From: Anaerolineaceae bacterium
GTDB lineage: Bacteria > Chloroflexota > Anaerolineae > JAAYZQ01
Assembly (NCBI GenBank): GCA_012514775.1
Contig: JAAYZQ010000318.1
Coordinates: 1-5,958 of the forward strand
DNA length: 5,958 nt
Reading direction: 5' to 3'
Position 1 is the first letter of the stretch. Each line of letters opens with the position of its first letter. The notes beneath the pieces are model-generated. The model ran no database searches, was not told the DNA's origin, and saw nothing but the letters and a program-made list of their open reading frames with translations. Positions 1 through 5,689 of this stretch are shown here, in pieces. The translations under genes and the position numbers were made by a program.

Positions 1-215
1 GTAAACCAGGGAACGTGATCCTGGTCCTCCTTGATCCGGACCCTCAGGTTAACATGCCTCCGCTGCACCTTGGCAACAGCATCTCTCAGCATCGTTTCGG
101 ATACGTCGCCCCCGATTCGGGCCACCATCGTCACAACGGAGTAGGGAGAGTGTCTGAGCATGCGCTCCAGGGGAGTGACTTTTCTTTCATACGGCTCGGG
201 ATCTTGATCGAGCAC
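1..215 (-). CDS. Condensation-domain-like acyltransferase, N-terminal 71 residues (3' end beyond window)
   Basis: The reading frame is open from a GTG at 215-213 to the left edge, giving 71 codons plus two bases. The protein begins MLDQDPEPYERKVTPLERM and continues with a VVTMVARIGG strand, an amphipathic helix and the pattern QRRHVNLRVRI. This layout (a 'PLER' opening, a strand, a helix with alternating charged and hydrophobic residues, then 'RH..LRVRI') matches the start of the condensation/acyltransferase superfamily: NRPS condensation domains, PapA-type and alcohol acyltransferases. The catalytic HHxxxDG motif would lie beyond the window, so activity and substrate cannot be judged. The start is well supported: AAGGAG sits 6 nt upstream, and no other ATG, GTG, TTG or CTG occurs in frame back to the preceding stop near 300. 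The next in-frame ATG would remove the PLER segment. The gene has its own promoter and follows a terminator, so it is probably independent of the HMG-CoA operon. The family call is from pattern recognition only. Confidence 0.72.
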   Translation of the reverse strand, partial: MLDQDPEPYERKVTPLERMLRHSPYSVVTMVARIGGDVSETMLRDAVAKVQRRHVNLRVRIKEDQDHVPWF

Positions 216-221
216 GAGGTT

Positions 222-227
222 CTCCTT
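222..227 (-). promoter_or_regulatory. Shine-Dalgarno AAGGAG deciding a GTG start
   Basis: On the minus strand AAGGAG is followed by six bases and then GTG (215-213). It is a near-perfect site at ideal spacing. It is the main reason for accepting a GTG start for the acyltransferase gene at the left edge. Confidence 0.75.
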
Positions 228-275
228 TCCGATGTCACCACTGAAAGGCCCACAAGTCGTCTCTTTTATGACTAC

Positions 276-303
276 ATTGTACTCATATCCAGGGCCTCGT
301 CAA
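276..303 (-). promoter_or_regulatory. Sigma70-like promoter of the acyltransferase gene
   Basis: The minus strand has TTGACG (303-298), a 16-nt spacer and TACAAT (281-276). That is five of six matches in each box. It would start transcription near 269 and leave a leader of about 55 nt before the GTG at 215. It lies in a locally AT-richer stretch between the upstream operon's terminator and the gene, where a promoter is needed. A second, weaker -10-like TATAGT lies about 35 nt upstream with no convincing -35. Not experimentally supported. Confidence 0.55.
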
Positions 304-397
304 GTGTTCACTATAGTCTCAAAAGAAAGACCTGACAGAGGACCAGAACCTGTAGCTGCGTAAGAGGCGAGTACAAAAGACGCTCAACAAAGGGAAA

Positions 398-433
398 GCC
401 GTTGTCGGGCGCCATTCAACGCCCGACAACGGC
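398..433 (-). terminator. Intrinsic terminator of the HMG-CoA synthase operon
   Basis: A perfect 14-bp inverted repeat pairs 398-411 with 420-433 around an 8-nt loop (412-419). Read on the minus strand it is followed by TTTCCCTTTGTT, a T-rich though interrupted tail. It begins 31 nt after the DUF35 stop codon, the expected place for an operon end. The plus-strand side has no T-run, so it should act only on minus-strand transcription. The 216-464 interval otherwise holds only this terminator and the downstream gene's promoter and ribosome-binding site. Confidence 0.85.
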
Positions 434-464
434 CTTGCAAACGCAATTCGCAACGATTCTGACT

Positions 465-875
465 TTACGCCGCCTGCTCCTGCTCTAGACGCTTCCTGAA
501 TTTATACCCGTACACCAACATCCCATCCTCGCCCTCTTCGCGGAGCTTGCGTGTGACCATCTCGACGCGCATGCCGATCTCCAGGTCGTCCTGGTCCACG
601 TCGGTGAGCTGCGCTGTCACCAGTGGACCCTCGTCCAGCTCGACCAGCGCCACGGTATAGGGCACAAACTTTTCGTAGCCGGTGGGAGCCTGGTAGATCG
701 TCGAATAGGAATACACCGTCCCGTTGCCACTAAAGGTATACGGCTCGTAAGCCGGTTTGCTGCACTCGGGGCATACGTCTCGGGGCGGAAACAGCTTGGC
801 CCCGCACTTGTTGCAGATTTCGCCGACCATGGAATAGCGCTGGTTCTGTAATCTCCAATGCCGGGGAATACTCAT
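465..875 (-). CDS. DUF35 OB-fold / zinc-ribbon protein, scaffold partner of thiolase and HMG-CoA synthase
   Basis: A 136-residue protein with an N-terminal rubredoxin-like zinc ribbon, C21-x2-C24-x10-C35-x2-C38, followed by a beta-rich OB-fold region (about residues 45-125, starting near GNGTVYSYSTIY and including PYTVALVELDEGP). This is the full domain order and normal length of DUF35 (Zn-ribbon plus OB-fold) proteins. In archaea, members encoded beside HMG-CoA synthase and acetoacetyl-CoA thiolase sit between the two enzymes and help form a shared CoA site that passes acetoacetyl-CoA directly from one to the other. The same neighbours here imply the same role; the protein itself is unlikely to be catalytic. 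The ATG at 875-873 is preceded by AAGGAGG, one of the strongest ribosome sites in the window. It is the last gene of its operon, 85 nt after the thiolase stop and 31 nt before a terminator. All four cysteines are present, so zinc binding is expected. Confidence 0.9.
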   Translation of the reverse strand: MSIPRHWRLQNQRYSMVGEICNKCGAKLFPPRDVCPECSKPAYEPYTFSGNGTVYSYSTIYQAPTGYEKFVPYTVALVELDEGPLVTAQLTDVDQDDLEIGMRVEMVTRKLREEGEDGMLVYGYKFRKRLEQEQAA

Positions 876-882
876 GATAATT

Positions 883-889
883 CCTCCTT
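883..889 (-). promoter_or_regulatory. Strong Shine-Dalgarno AAGGAGG of the DUF35 gene
   Basis: On the minus strand AAGGAGG lies 7 nt before the ATG at 875. It is a better match to the anti-Shine-Dalgarno than the sites in front of the thiolase or HMG-CoA synthase genes. This would favour high independent translation of the small scaffold subunit. Confidence 0.75.
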
Positions 890-893
890 CATA

Positions 894-928
894 TACCTGT
901 ATTGTACCTGTTTTTTATAGTCCATCAA
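894..928 (-). promoter_or_regulatory. Possible internal promoter with an 11-bp-spaced direct repeat, upstream of DUF35 gene
   Basis: The 85-nt gap between thiolase and DUF35 genes is AT-rich compared with its surroundings. On the minus strand it holds TTGATG (928-923), a 16-nt spacer and TACAAT (906-901), a plausible sigma70-type promoter. The heptamer ACAGGTA occurs twice (911-905 and 900-894), spaced 11 bp apart, about one helical turn, on either side of part of the -10 box. That geometry could suit a regulator binding site, but the repeat is short and could be chance. No terminator-like stem separates the two genes, so read-through from the operon promoter is also expected. Confidence 0.3.
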
Positions 929-960
929 ATAGCCCAATGGTCCTAACACCCGCCTCGACC

Positions 961-2115
961 TCACGCTTCGAGGATGTGGGTGATGACGGTGGCACCGCTG
1001 CCGCCAATGTTCTGCGCCATGCCCAGGCGGGCGTTCGGGATCTGGTTGGGGCCCGCCTCGCCACAGAGTTGCTGGACCACTTCGACCACCTGGTAGATTC
1101 CGGTCGCACCCACGGGATGGCCGCGCGCTTTCAGCCCGCCCATGGTGCAGATGGGAATCTTGCCCTCGCGGGCGATCTCGCCATCCCGGGCAAGGCACAG
1201 GGCCTTGCCCCGCTCGGCAAAGCCGGTGGCTTCCAGGCTCAGGGCCGACATGATGGTAAACGCATCGTGCAGTTCAAAAAGGTCGATGTCGCGCGGGCCA
1301 ATACCGGCCTGCTGGTAGGCCTTGAAGGCCGAGGCCTCGGCCGCTGCAAGCCAGAGGGGATCCCGCCGGTCGTGAACGGCCACTGCGTCGGTGGCCAGGG
1401 CAGAGGCCCGAATGTGCACCGCGCGGCCATTGCCGTACTCACCGGCCATGTTCGACGGGCAGAGCACCACAGCCGCCGCCCCGTCGCCGATGCCCGACGA
1501 ATCGAGGAGGTTAATGGGGTCGGCAATCATCCGTGCCTTGCTGAACTGCGCCGCCGTCACCGGCTGGCGGAATATCGCGTTGGGATTGCCCACGGCGTTG
1601 CGGTGGGCATTGACCGCGAACGGCGCAAAATCCTCGTGGCGGACCCCATGCTCGTGCATGTAGCGGCGCATCAACAGGGCATTGATGCTCACAAATGTCA
1701 GCCCGTGCACCGACTCGTAGTCGGCATCCGCCGCCATCACCAGGCCGGTGGTCGTCTCGGCATTGACGGTGTCGGTCATCTTCTCGACACCGCATACCAA
1801 CACCACGTCGTGGAGGCCCCCCGCCACAGCGGCATAGCCCAAGCGCAGGGCCGCTGCCCCCGAGCCACAGGCCGCCTCGACCTTGACCGCCTCGATGCCG
1901 CGCAGCCCCACAAAGTCGGCGATGAGCGCGCCCAGGTGCTCCTGTCCCGTGAGAAGGCCAGAAAGCATGTTGCCCACGTACAGGGCATCGGCCATCTCAA
2001 TTCCGGCATCGGCCATAGACGCCAGGATGGCCTCACCCGCCAGGTGGCGCAGCGAGCGATCCCAGTGCTCGTCTACTCGGGTTTGCCCGATACCGATGAT
2101 GCTGACGTCTCTCAT
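961..2115 (-). CDS. Acetoacetyl-CoA thiolase, archaeal/SCP2-like type (acetyl-CoA C-acetyltransferase)
   Basis: A 384-residue thiolase predicted to condense two acetyl-CoA to acetoacetyl-CoA, the first step of the mevalonate route, in the cytoplasm. Visible landmarks are an N-terminal MRDVSIIGIGQT strand, the nucleophile C83 in VEAACGSGAAAL, the H283 of the HDAF motif, and H333 in GGLKARGHPVGATG. The C-terminal Cys of the classical CxGGGxG motif is absent; the matching place reads QNIGGSG (residues 368-374). With HDAF in place of NEAF, this marks the archaeal/SCP2-like branch rather than the beta-oxidation or PhaA branch. The ATG at 2115 was chosen because it begins at the conserved first strand and follows GGGGAAGGAAT. 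An in-frame ATG at 2136 would add seven unconserved residues behind a poor ribosome site. It follows the HMG-CoA synthase stop by 32 nt and precedes the DUF35 gene, the order seen in archaeal channelling complexes. Length is normal and no frameshift is seen. Confidence 0.9.
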   Translation of the reverse strand: MRDVSIIGIGQTRVDEHWDRSLRHLAGEAILASMADAGIEMADALYVGNMLSGLLTGQEHLGALIADFVGLRGIEAVKVEAACGSGAAALRLGYAAVAGGLHDVVLVCGVEKMTDTVNAETTTGLVMAADADYESVHGLTFVSINALLMRRYMHEHGVRHEDFAPFAVNAHRNAVGNPNAIFRQPVTAAQFSKARMIADPINLLDSSGIGDGAAAVVLCPSNMAGEYGNGRAVHIRASALATDAVAVHDRRDPLWLAAAEASAFKAYQQAGIGPRDIDLFELHDAFTIMSALSLEATGFAERGKALCLARDGEIAREGKIPICTMGGLKARGHPVGATGIYQVVEVVQQLCGEAGPNQIPNARLGMAQNIGGSGATVITHILEA

Positions 2116-2147
2116 ATTCCTTCCCCAGGTAGCCATTGCCCACAGGG

Positions 2148-3200
2148 CTAATGCATGTGCAGCTTGCCGCGATAGCGGACGTATGTGCCATAGTCGATGG
2201 GCTTGCGGCGCTGAACATAGACCTGGGTGATGGGCGCCCGATTGCGACGCTCCTCGATATGGTCTGTAACCCGCAGGGAAATGGCGTCGCTGCCCGCTCC
2301 ACTGCCAAAAGATACCAGCAATACCCGCTCGCCAGGCTGCGCCTCGTCCAGGATGGCCGTCAGACCCAGCAGGGCAGAGCCGGCATAGGTGTTGCCCACA
2401 ACGGGACACAACAGGCCGGCCCGCGTCTGTTCCGCGCTAAAGCCCAGAATCTGGGCCGCTCGCTGGGGGAACTTTGGGTTTGGCTGGTGAAAGACCGCCG
2501 CGGCATAGTCCGCGGCCGTAGTGCCGAGGGATTCCATGAGCTGCCGCGCGGCCGCCAGGACGTGCTTGAAATAGGCCGGGTCGCCGGTAAAGCGGCTGCC
2601 GTGCTGCGGATAGTGCTGCATGGGACGCCGGAAAAAGTCGGGTGTGTCGGTGACGTAGGAAAAAGAGCCCTCGATCACGGCCAGGGCGTCCTCCGCGGGG
2701 CCCAGCACAAATGCCGCACCGCCGGCCCCTGCCGTGTACTCCAGCGCATCGCCCGGCCGCCCCTGGGCCGTGTCCATGCCGATGGCCAGGGCATAGTCGG
2801 CCATACCCGAGCCCACGAAGGCAATGGCCGCCTGGATGGCCTCGGTGCCTGCCTTGCAGGCAAACTCCCAGTCTGCCGCCTGGGTGGCTGGCACGGCGCC
2901 GATGGCTTCGGCGACAATGGTCGCCGTGGGCTTGACGGCGTATGGGTGAGACTCGCTCCCCACCCACACGGCACGAATGGCGCGCGCATCCCGGCCGGAG
3001 CGAGCCAGGGCATTGCGCGCCGCCTCGACCGACATGGTGGCAGTGTCTTCATCGGGGCCGGGAACTGCCTTTTCTTCCACGGGCGAGCCGCTTCGCCCAT
3101 CGGTCCAGATGCGATCCACTTCGCTGCCGGGCAGCCGGAAGCGGGGCACGTATGCCCCATAGCCTGAAATCCCCACGTCCCGTATCGGTTTCAACAGCAT
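2148..3200 (-). CDS. Hydroxymethylglutaryl-CoA synthase, archaeal type
   Basis: A 350-residue protein predicted to condense acetyl-CoA with acetoacetyl-CoA to HMG-CoA, the precursor of mevalonate and isoprenoids. By numbering from the ATG at 3200, the thiolase-fold triad is visible: E83 in [11 protein letters not shown], nucleophile C115 in [10 protein letters not shown] and H238 in FHQPNPKFP. The glycine-rich segments [12 protein letters not shown] (269-280) and [11 protein letters not shown] (296-306) are also typical. The [11 protein letters not shown] stretch and the total of about 350 residues fit the shorter archaeal-type enzymes, not the roughly 390-500-residue bacterial mvaS or eukaryotic forms. 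The start is uncertain: an in-frame ATG at 3224 would add eight residues (MLRETNDE), but AAAGG directly abuts it with no spacing, whereas GAGAGA precedes 3200 at a longer distance. It is first in an operon with thiolase and DUF35 genes and lies just after a promoter/terminator pair. A beta-branching role in polyketide synthesis is possible for HMGS homologues but no PKS genes are seen. Confidence 0.9.
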   Translation of the reverse strand: MLLKPIRDVGISGYGAYVPRFRLPGSEVDRIWTDGRSGSPVEEKAVPGPDEDTATMSVEAARNALARSGRDARAIRAVWVGSESHPYAVKPTATIVAEAIGAVPATQAADWEFACKAGTEAIQAAIAFVGSGMADYALAIGMDTAQGRPGDALEYTAGAGGAAFVLGPAEDALAVIEGSFSYVTDTPDFFRRPMQHYPQHGSRFTGDPAYFKHVLAAARQLMESLGTTAADYAAAVFHQPNPKFPQRAAQILGFSAEQTRAGLLCPVVGNTYAGSALLGLTAILDEAQPGERVLLVSFGSGAGSDAISLRVTDHIEERRNRAPITQVYVQRRKPIDYGTYVRYRGKLHMH

Positions 3201-3235
3201 CTCGTCGTTCGTCTCTCTCAGCATCCTTTATCAGC

Positions 3236-3259
3236 AAAAAAGGGCTCCGCAGAGCCCCT
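3236..3259 (-). terminator. Intrinsic terminator between kinase and HMG-CoA synthase genes, possibly an attenuator
   Basis: On the minus strand GGGCTC (3257-3252), loop TGCG and GAGCCC (3247-3242) form a six-bp GC-rich stem. It can be extended by a G-U and an A-U pair (3259-3240) and is followed by six T's (3241-3236). This is a textbook Rho-independent terminator and would end the uvrA-kinase transcript about 40 nt after the kinase stop. It lies downstream of the likely promoter for HMG-CoA synthase and only 11-35 nt before that gene's candidate start codons, so it would also sit within that gene's leader RNA. Whether it works there as an attenuator is inference. Confidence 0.8.
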
Positions 3260-3274
3260 CCCCTCATCGGGGCG

Positions 3275-3303
3275 AGTATACTATATCACAGGCACCCTGT
3301 CAA
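3275..3303 (-). promoter_or_regulatory. Near-consensus sigma70 promoter of the HMG-CoA synthase operon
   Basis: On the minus strand TTGACA (3303-3298) is separated by exactly 17 nt from TATACT (3280-3275): six of six and five of six consensus matches at ideal spacing. The -35 box overlaps the TGA stop of the histidine kinase gene (3302-3300). Transcription would start near 3267-3268, about eight bases before the terminator-like hairpin. It is the best promoter-like sequence I found in the window and faces the HMG-CoA synthase, thiolase and DUF35 genes. Confidence 0.7.
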
Positions 3304-5678
3304 AAACTATCACACTCACCACTGGGCCTTTCAGAAGCTACCGCGCCCTGCTCGGCAGCCGGCAACCTGACCATAAACGTGCTGCCCCGCCCCACCTGGC
3401 TCTCCACCCAGATCTCGCCGCCCTGGGCCGCCACGGCCAGCTTGCAGAAGAACAGGCCCAGCCCCGCCCCCCTGTGCCGGCCCCCCGCCTGATCGAGCTG
3501 CTGGAACTTCTCGAATATTCGCGAACGGACTCCGGCCGGGATGCCCGGGCCAGAGTCCGTAACGCCCATCAGCAGCCTGGCATCCCCTCCTTCTGGCTCA
3601 CGTCGGGCCCAAAGACATACCCTCCCGCCATTTGGCGTGTACTTGAGGGCATTGTCGGCCAGGTTATGCATCACTCGATCGATGACGTACGCGTCCACCC
3701 ACAGGCACGGCAGCCCGGGCTCCACCTCGACCTCGAGCAGGATGCCGACGGGCGTCGCCAGCGGCCCGAGCCGCGTGGCGATGGTTTGCAGCAAGGGCTC
3801 CACCTCTACCGCCGTACACGCAAGGCCCATCTGCCCGCTCTCCAGGCGGCTCACGTCCAACAGGTCGTTCACCAGGCGCATGGTTTGTTGGCTGCTCTGC
3901 CGGGCCAGGCCCAGGACAGTCGCCGCACCGTGGTTATGGCCGCCCTCCAGCTCCAATTCCATCAGCTCCAACCCACTGACGATCACTGACAACGGCGAGC
4001 GCAGATCGTGCACCAGCAGCTCGATCATCTCCTCGCGCCACTGAACCAGCTCGCGCTCCTCCGTCAAGTCGCGCAGCACCAGCAGCCAGCCCTTGACCTG
4101 GCCCTCGCGGCCGCAAACGGGTGTCAGGGTGCGCTCTACGAGCTTGCCCGCGGACCCAAGAAACACCTCGTCTCGCTTGAACAAGGTAGCGCCAGCAGCC
4201 AGGGCCCGGCAGTCGTCCTCGAGACTGCGGAGGCTGTAGTCCAAGAGCGATAGGAGAGACGACCTGCCGTCGGGGCAGGGATCGTGCAGCGAGTGGGAGA
4301 GCAGCTCCAACTGCGCTACGCCCACAAAGTCAGCCAGGGCGCGGTTGGCCATCAACACCCTATGTTGGTCATCAAAGAGCAGCACGCCCTCGCGCACGGT
4401 GCGCAGGATCGAGTCGAGCTCCTGCACCCGGCGCGCCAGATCGGCGTCGGTGCGGGCGTAAAGGCCGGCGTTCTGAATGGCCAGCGACGCCTGCGCGGCA
4501 ATGATCGACAACACTTCCTGGTGAGAGAGATCGTAGCTCTGCTGGCTCGAAAAGGATTGGACCGAGATGACGCCCATGGCCCGTCCCGTCGCCAGGAGGG
4601 GCACGCCCAGCCACGAAGCCGGCGGCCGGCCGATGTTGTCGATCCCCAGGGTGCGGAGATGCCCCTCGAGATCGTGGCGGATCAGCAATGGCGCCTGTGT
4701 ACGGAGGACGTATTCGGTGAGACCATTGCCTGCCCGACGCGCGCGCCACGAGACCCGTTTGCCCTCCTCGAAAGCGAGGGGGAACGTGACTTCGTCGGTT
4801 TCGGCGTCATACAGCGCCACGTAAAAGTTCTCGGCATCCATCAGGCGGCCGACCTGGACGTGGATTGCAGCCAGGATGGTGCCCAGGTCCAGGCTGGCAT
4901 TCAAGGCCTGCCCGACAGCCTGCAAGCTCTTCAGCTCCTGGACCCGGCGCTCCAGGCGCTGATGGGCCAGGCCCAGGCTGCGCACGCCCAGGGAGGTGAT
5001 GATGATGGCCAGCGTCATCATGCCAAAGGGAAAAAGCCCCAGGCGCGTATAGGTCAGGGCCATCAGGGGTGCAAAGACCAGGGGGAGCCCTTCGTAGACA
5101 AGCACTCGGTTCAGCGAGCGTACGTACGTCCCGAGTCGTTCCCGGCCCGCCGTCCCGAAGTAAATGCCGGCCAGGAGGAGGTTCGCCGCCAGGTAGGAAA
5201 CGGCCAGCCCGGCGACAGGTACGATCGACCGCCAGGTGGTGCCGGCAAAGGGAGTCGTGCCACCCAGGGCCTGGTAGGCAGCGCCAGCGACCAGGATGCT
5301 GGTCGTCTGCAGCGTGGCGTTGGCGCTGGCCAGGCGAACGGCGGCAGGAAAGCCTGGTTCCAGGCGCCCGTCGAGCTTGTCGGGCAAGATGTAGCGGATG
5401 GCGCCGTGGATGAGCGCCCCCAGAAAGGCAATCCAGGCCGTGGGCACGATCCCGAGGATCAGGTAAGCGGTGATGGTGGTCGTGGGCAGGAGCGAACCGC
5501 GCCCGCCGGCCATGGGAATGCCAAAGGATGTGGTAAAGACGATAAGCAGGGCAAAGAACACTCCCAGAAGCAGGTTCTCAGGCCCGGGCGGGAACCGCAG
5601 GGAAAGCACCACCAGGACAGCCAGGATGGCAATGGCTCCGGCGCTTAACACGACCGTGCGTCGTCGTTGCGTCATCAT
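3300..5678 (-). CDS. Membrane-bound sensor histidine kinase (7TM-like, GAF, PAS, HisKA, HATPase)
   Basis: A 792-residue hybrid-sensing kinase. Residues 1-235 are strongly hydrophobic with about seven membrane segments (near 8-28, 35-55, 66-94, 120-138, 150-175, 193-213, 215-237) and do not match a sensory domain I can name. A short coiled-coil linker (238-252) leads to a GAF domain (about 252-405), a second linker and a PAS domain (about 420-537). The kinase core shows H557 in the H-box LLVHDLRSPLSV, N672/N676 in HNLADNALKY, G1 box DSGPGIP (708-714), F-box IFEKF (721-725) and G2 box GAGLGL (737-742). All motifs needed for autophosphorylation are intact. The position four after the histidine is Arg-Ser (HDLRS) rather than the Thr/Asn common in kinases with strong phosphatase activity. 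The ATG at 5678 was chosen because it follows the uvrA stop by 11 nt; the frame stays open to 5825 but would overlap uvrA, and the added residues look like out-of-frame translation. The ribosome site is weak, suggesting translational coupling. No response regulator is in view, and the input signal is unknown. Confidence 0.9.
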   Translation of the reverse strand: MMTQRRRTVVLSAGAIAILAVLVVLSLRFPPGPENLLLGVFFALLIVFTTSFGIPMAGGRGSLLPTTTITAYLILGIVPTAWIAFLGALIHGAIRYILPDKLDGRLEPGFPAAVRLASANATLQTTSILVAGAAYQALGGTTPFAGTTWRSIVPVAGLAVSYLAANLLLAGIYFGTAGRERLGTYVRSLNRVLVYEGLPLVFAPLMALTYTRLGLFPFGMMTLAIIITSLGVRSLGLAHQRLERRVQELKSLQAVGQALNASLDLGTILAAIHVQVGRLMDAENFYVALYDAETDEVTFPLAFEEGKRVSWRARRAGNGLTEYVLRTQAPLLIRHDLEGHLRTLGIDNIGRPPASWLGVPLLATGRAMGVISVQSFSSQQSYDLSHQEVLSIIAAQASLAIQNAGLYARTDADLARRVQELDSILRTVREGVLLFDDQHRVLMANRALADFVGVAQLELLSHSLHDPCPDGRSSLLSLLDYSLRSLEDDCRALAAGATLFKRDEVFLGSAGKLVERTLTPVCGREGQVKGWLLVLRDLTEERELVQWREEMIELLVHDLRSPLSVIVSGLELMELELEGGHNHGAATVLGLARQSSQQTMRLVNDLLDVSRLESGQMGLACTAVEVEPLLQTIATRLGPLATPVGILLEVEVEPGLPCLWVDAYVIDRVMHNLADNALKYTPNGGRVCLWARREPEGGDARLLMGVTDSGPGIPAGVRSRIFEKFQQLDQAGGRHRGAGLGLFFCKLAVAAQGGEIWVESQVGRGSTFMVRLPAAEQGAVASERPSGECDSF

Positions 5679-5689
5679 GCCATCCGGGA

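Noticed and set aside
15..335. Plus-strand open frame of 106 codons at the left end
   Set aside because: It is antisense to the acyltransferase start, its promoter and its ribosome site. The predicted protein has no recognisable domain, and no ribosome site is apparent.
872..1198. 108-codon minus-strand frame that reads through the thiolase-DUF35 gap and overlaps the DUF35 start by ATGA
   Set aside because: Most of it is an alternative frame of the thiolase C-terminus and the rest is the intergenic gap. The ATGA overlap looks coincidental, since the thiolase frame ends cleanly at 961 after its normal last strand.
874..2151. Long plus-strand open frame antisense to the thiolase gene
   Set aside because: Long antisense frames are expected opposite GC-rich genes. 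The protein is rich in His, Arg and Gly with no domain pattern, while the minus-strand thiolase has all its motifs.
2136..3167. Long plus-strand open frame antisense to HMG-CoA synthase
   Set aside because: It mirrors the codon structure of the minus-strand gene and shows no family features.
2148..3200. HMG-CoA synthase homologue for polyketide beta-branching
   Set aside because: No acyl carrier protein, enoyl-CoA hydratase or polyketide synthase genes are nearby, whereas the thiolase and DUF35 partners point to mevalonate synthesis.
3049..3267. 72-codon minus-strand frame starting at 3267, near the predicted transcription start, as a leader peptide
   Set aside because: It would be leaderless, runs out of frame deep into HMG-CoA synthase and has no run of regulatory codons typical of attenuator peptides.
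4284..5648. 454-codon plus-strand open frame antisense to the histidine kinase
   Set aside because: It is low-complexity, rich in Gln, Gly and Arg, and opposite a kinase with complete motifs. It is a shadow of the GC-rich coding strand.
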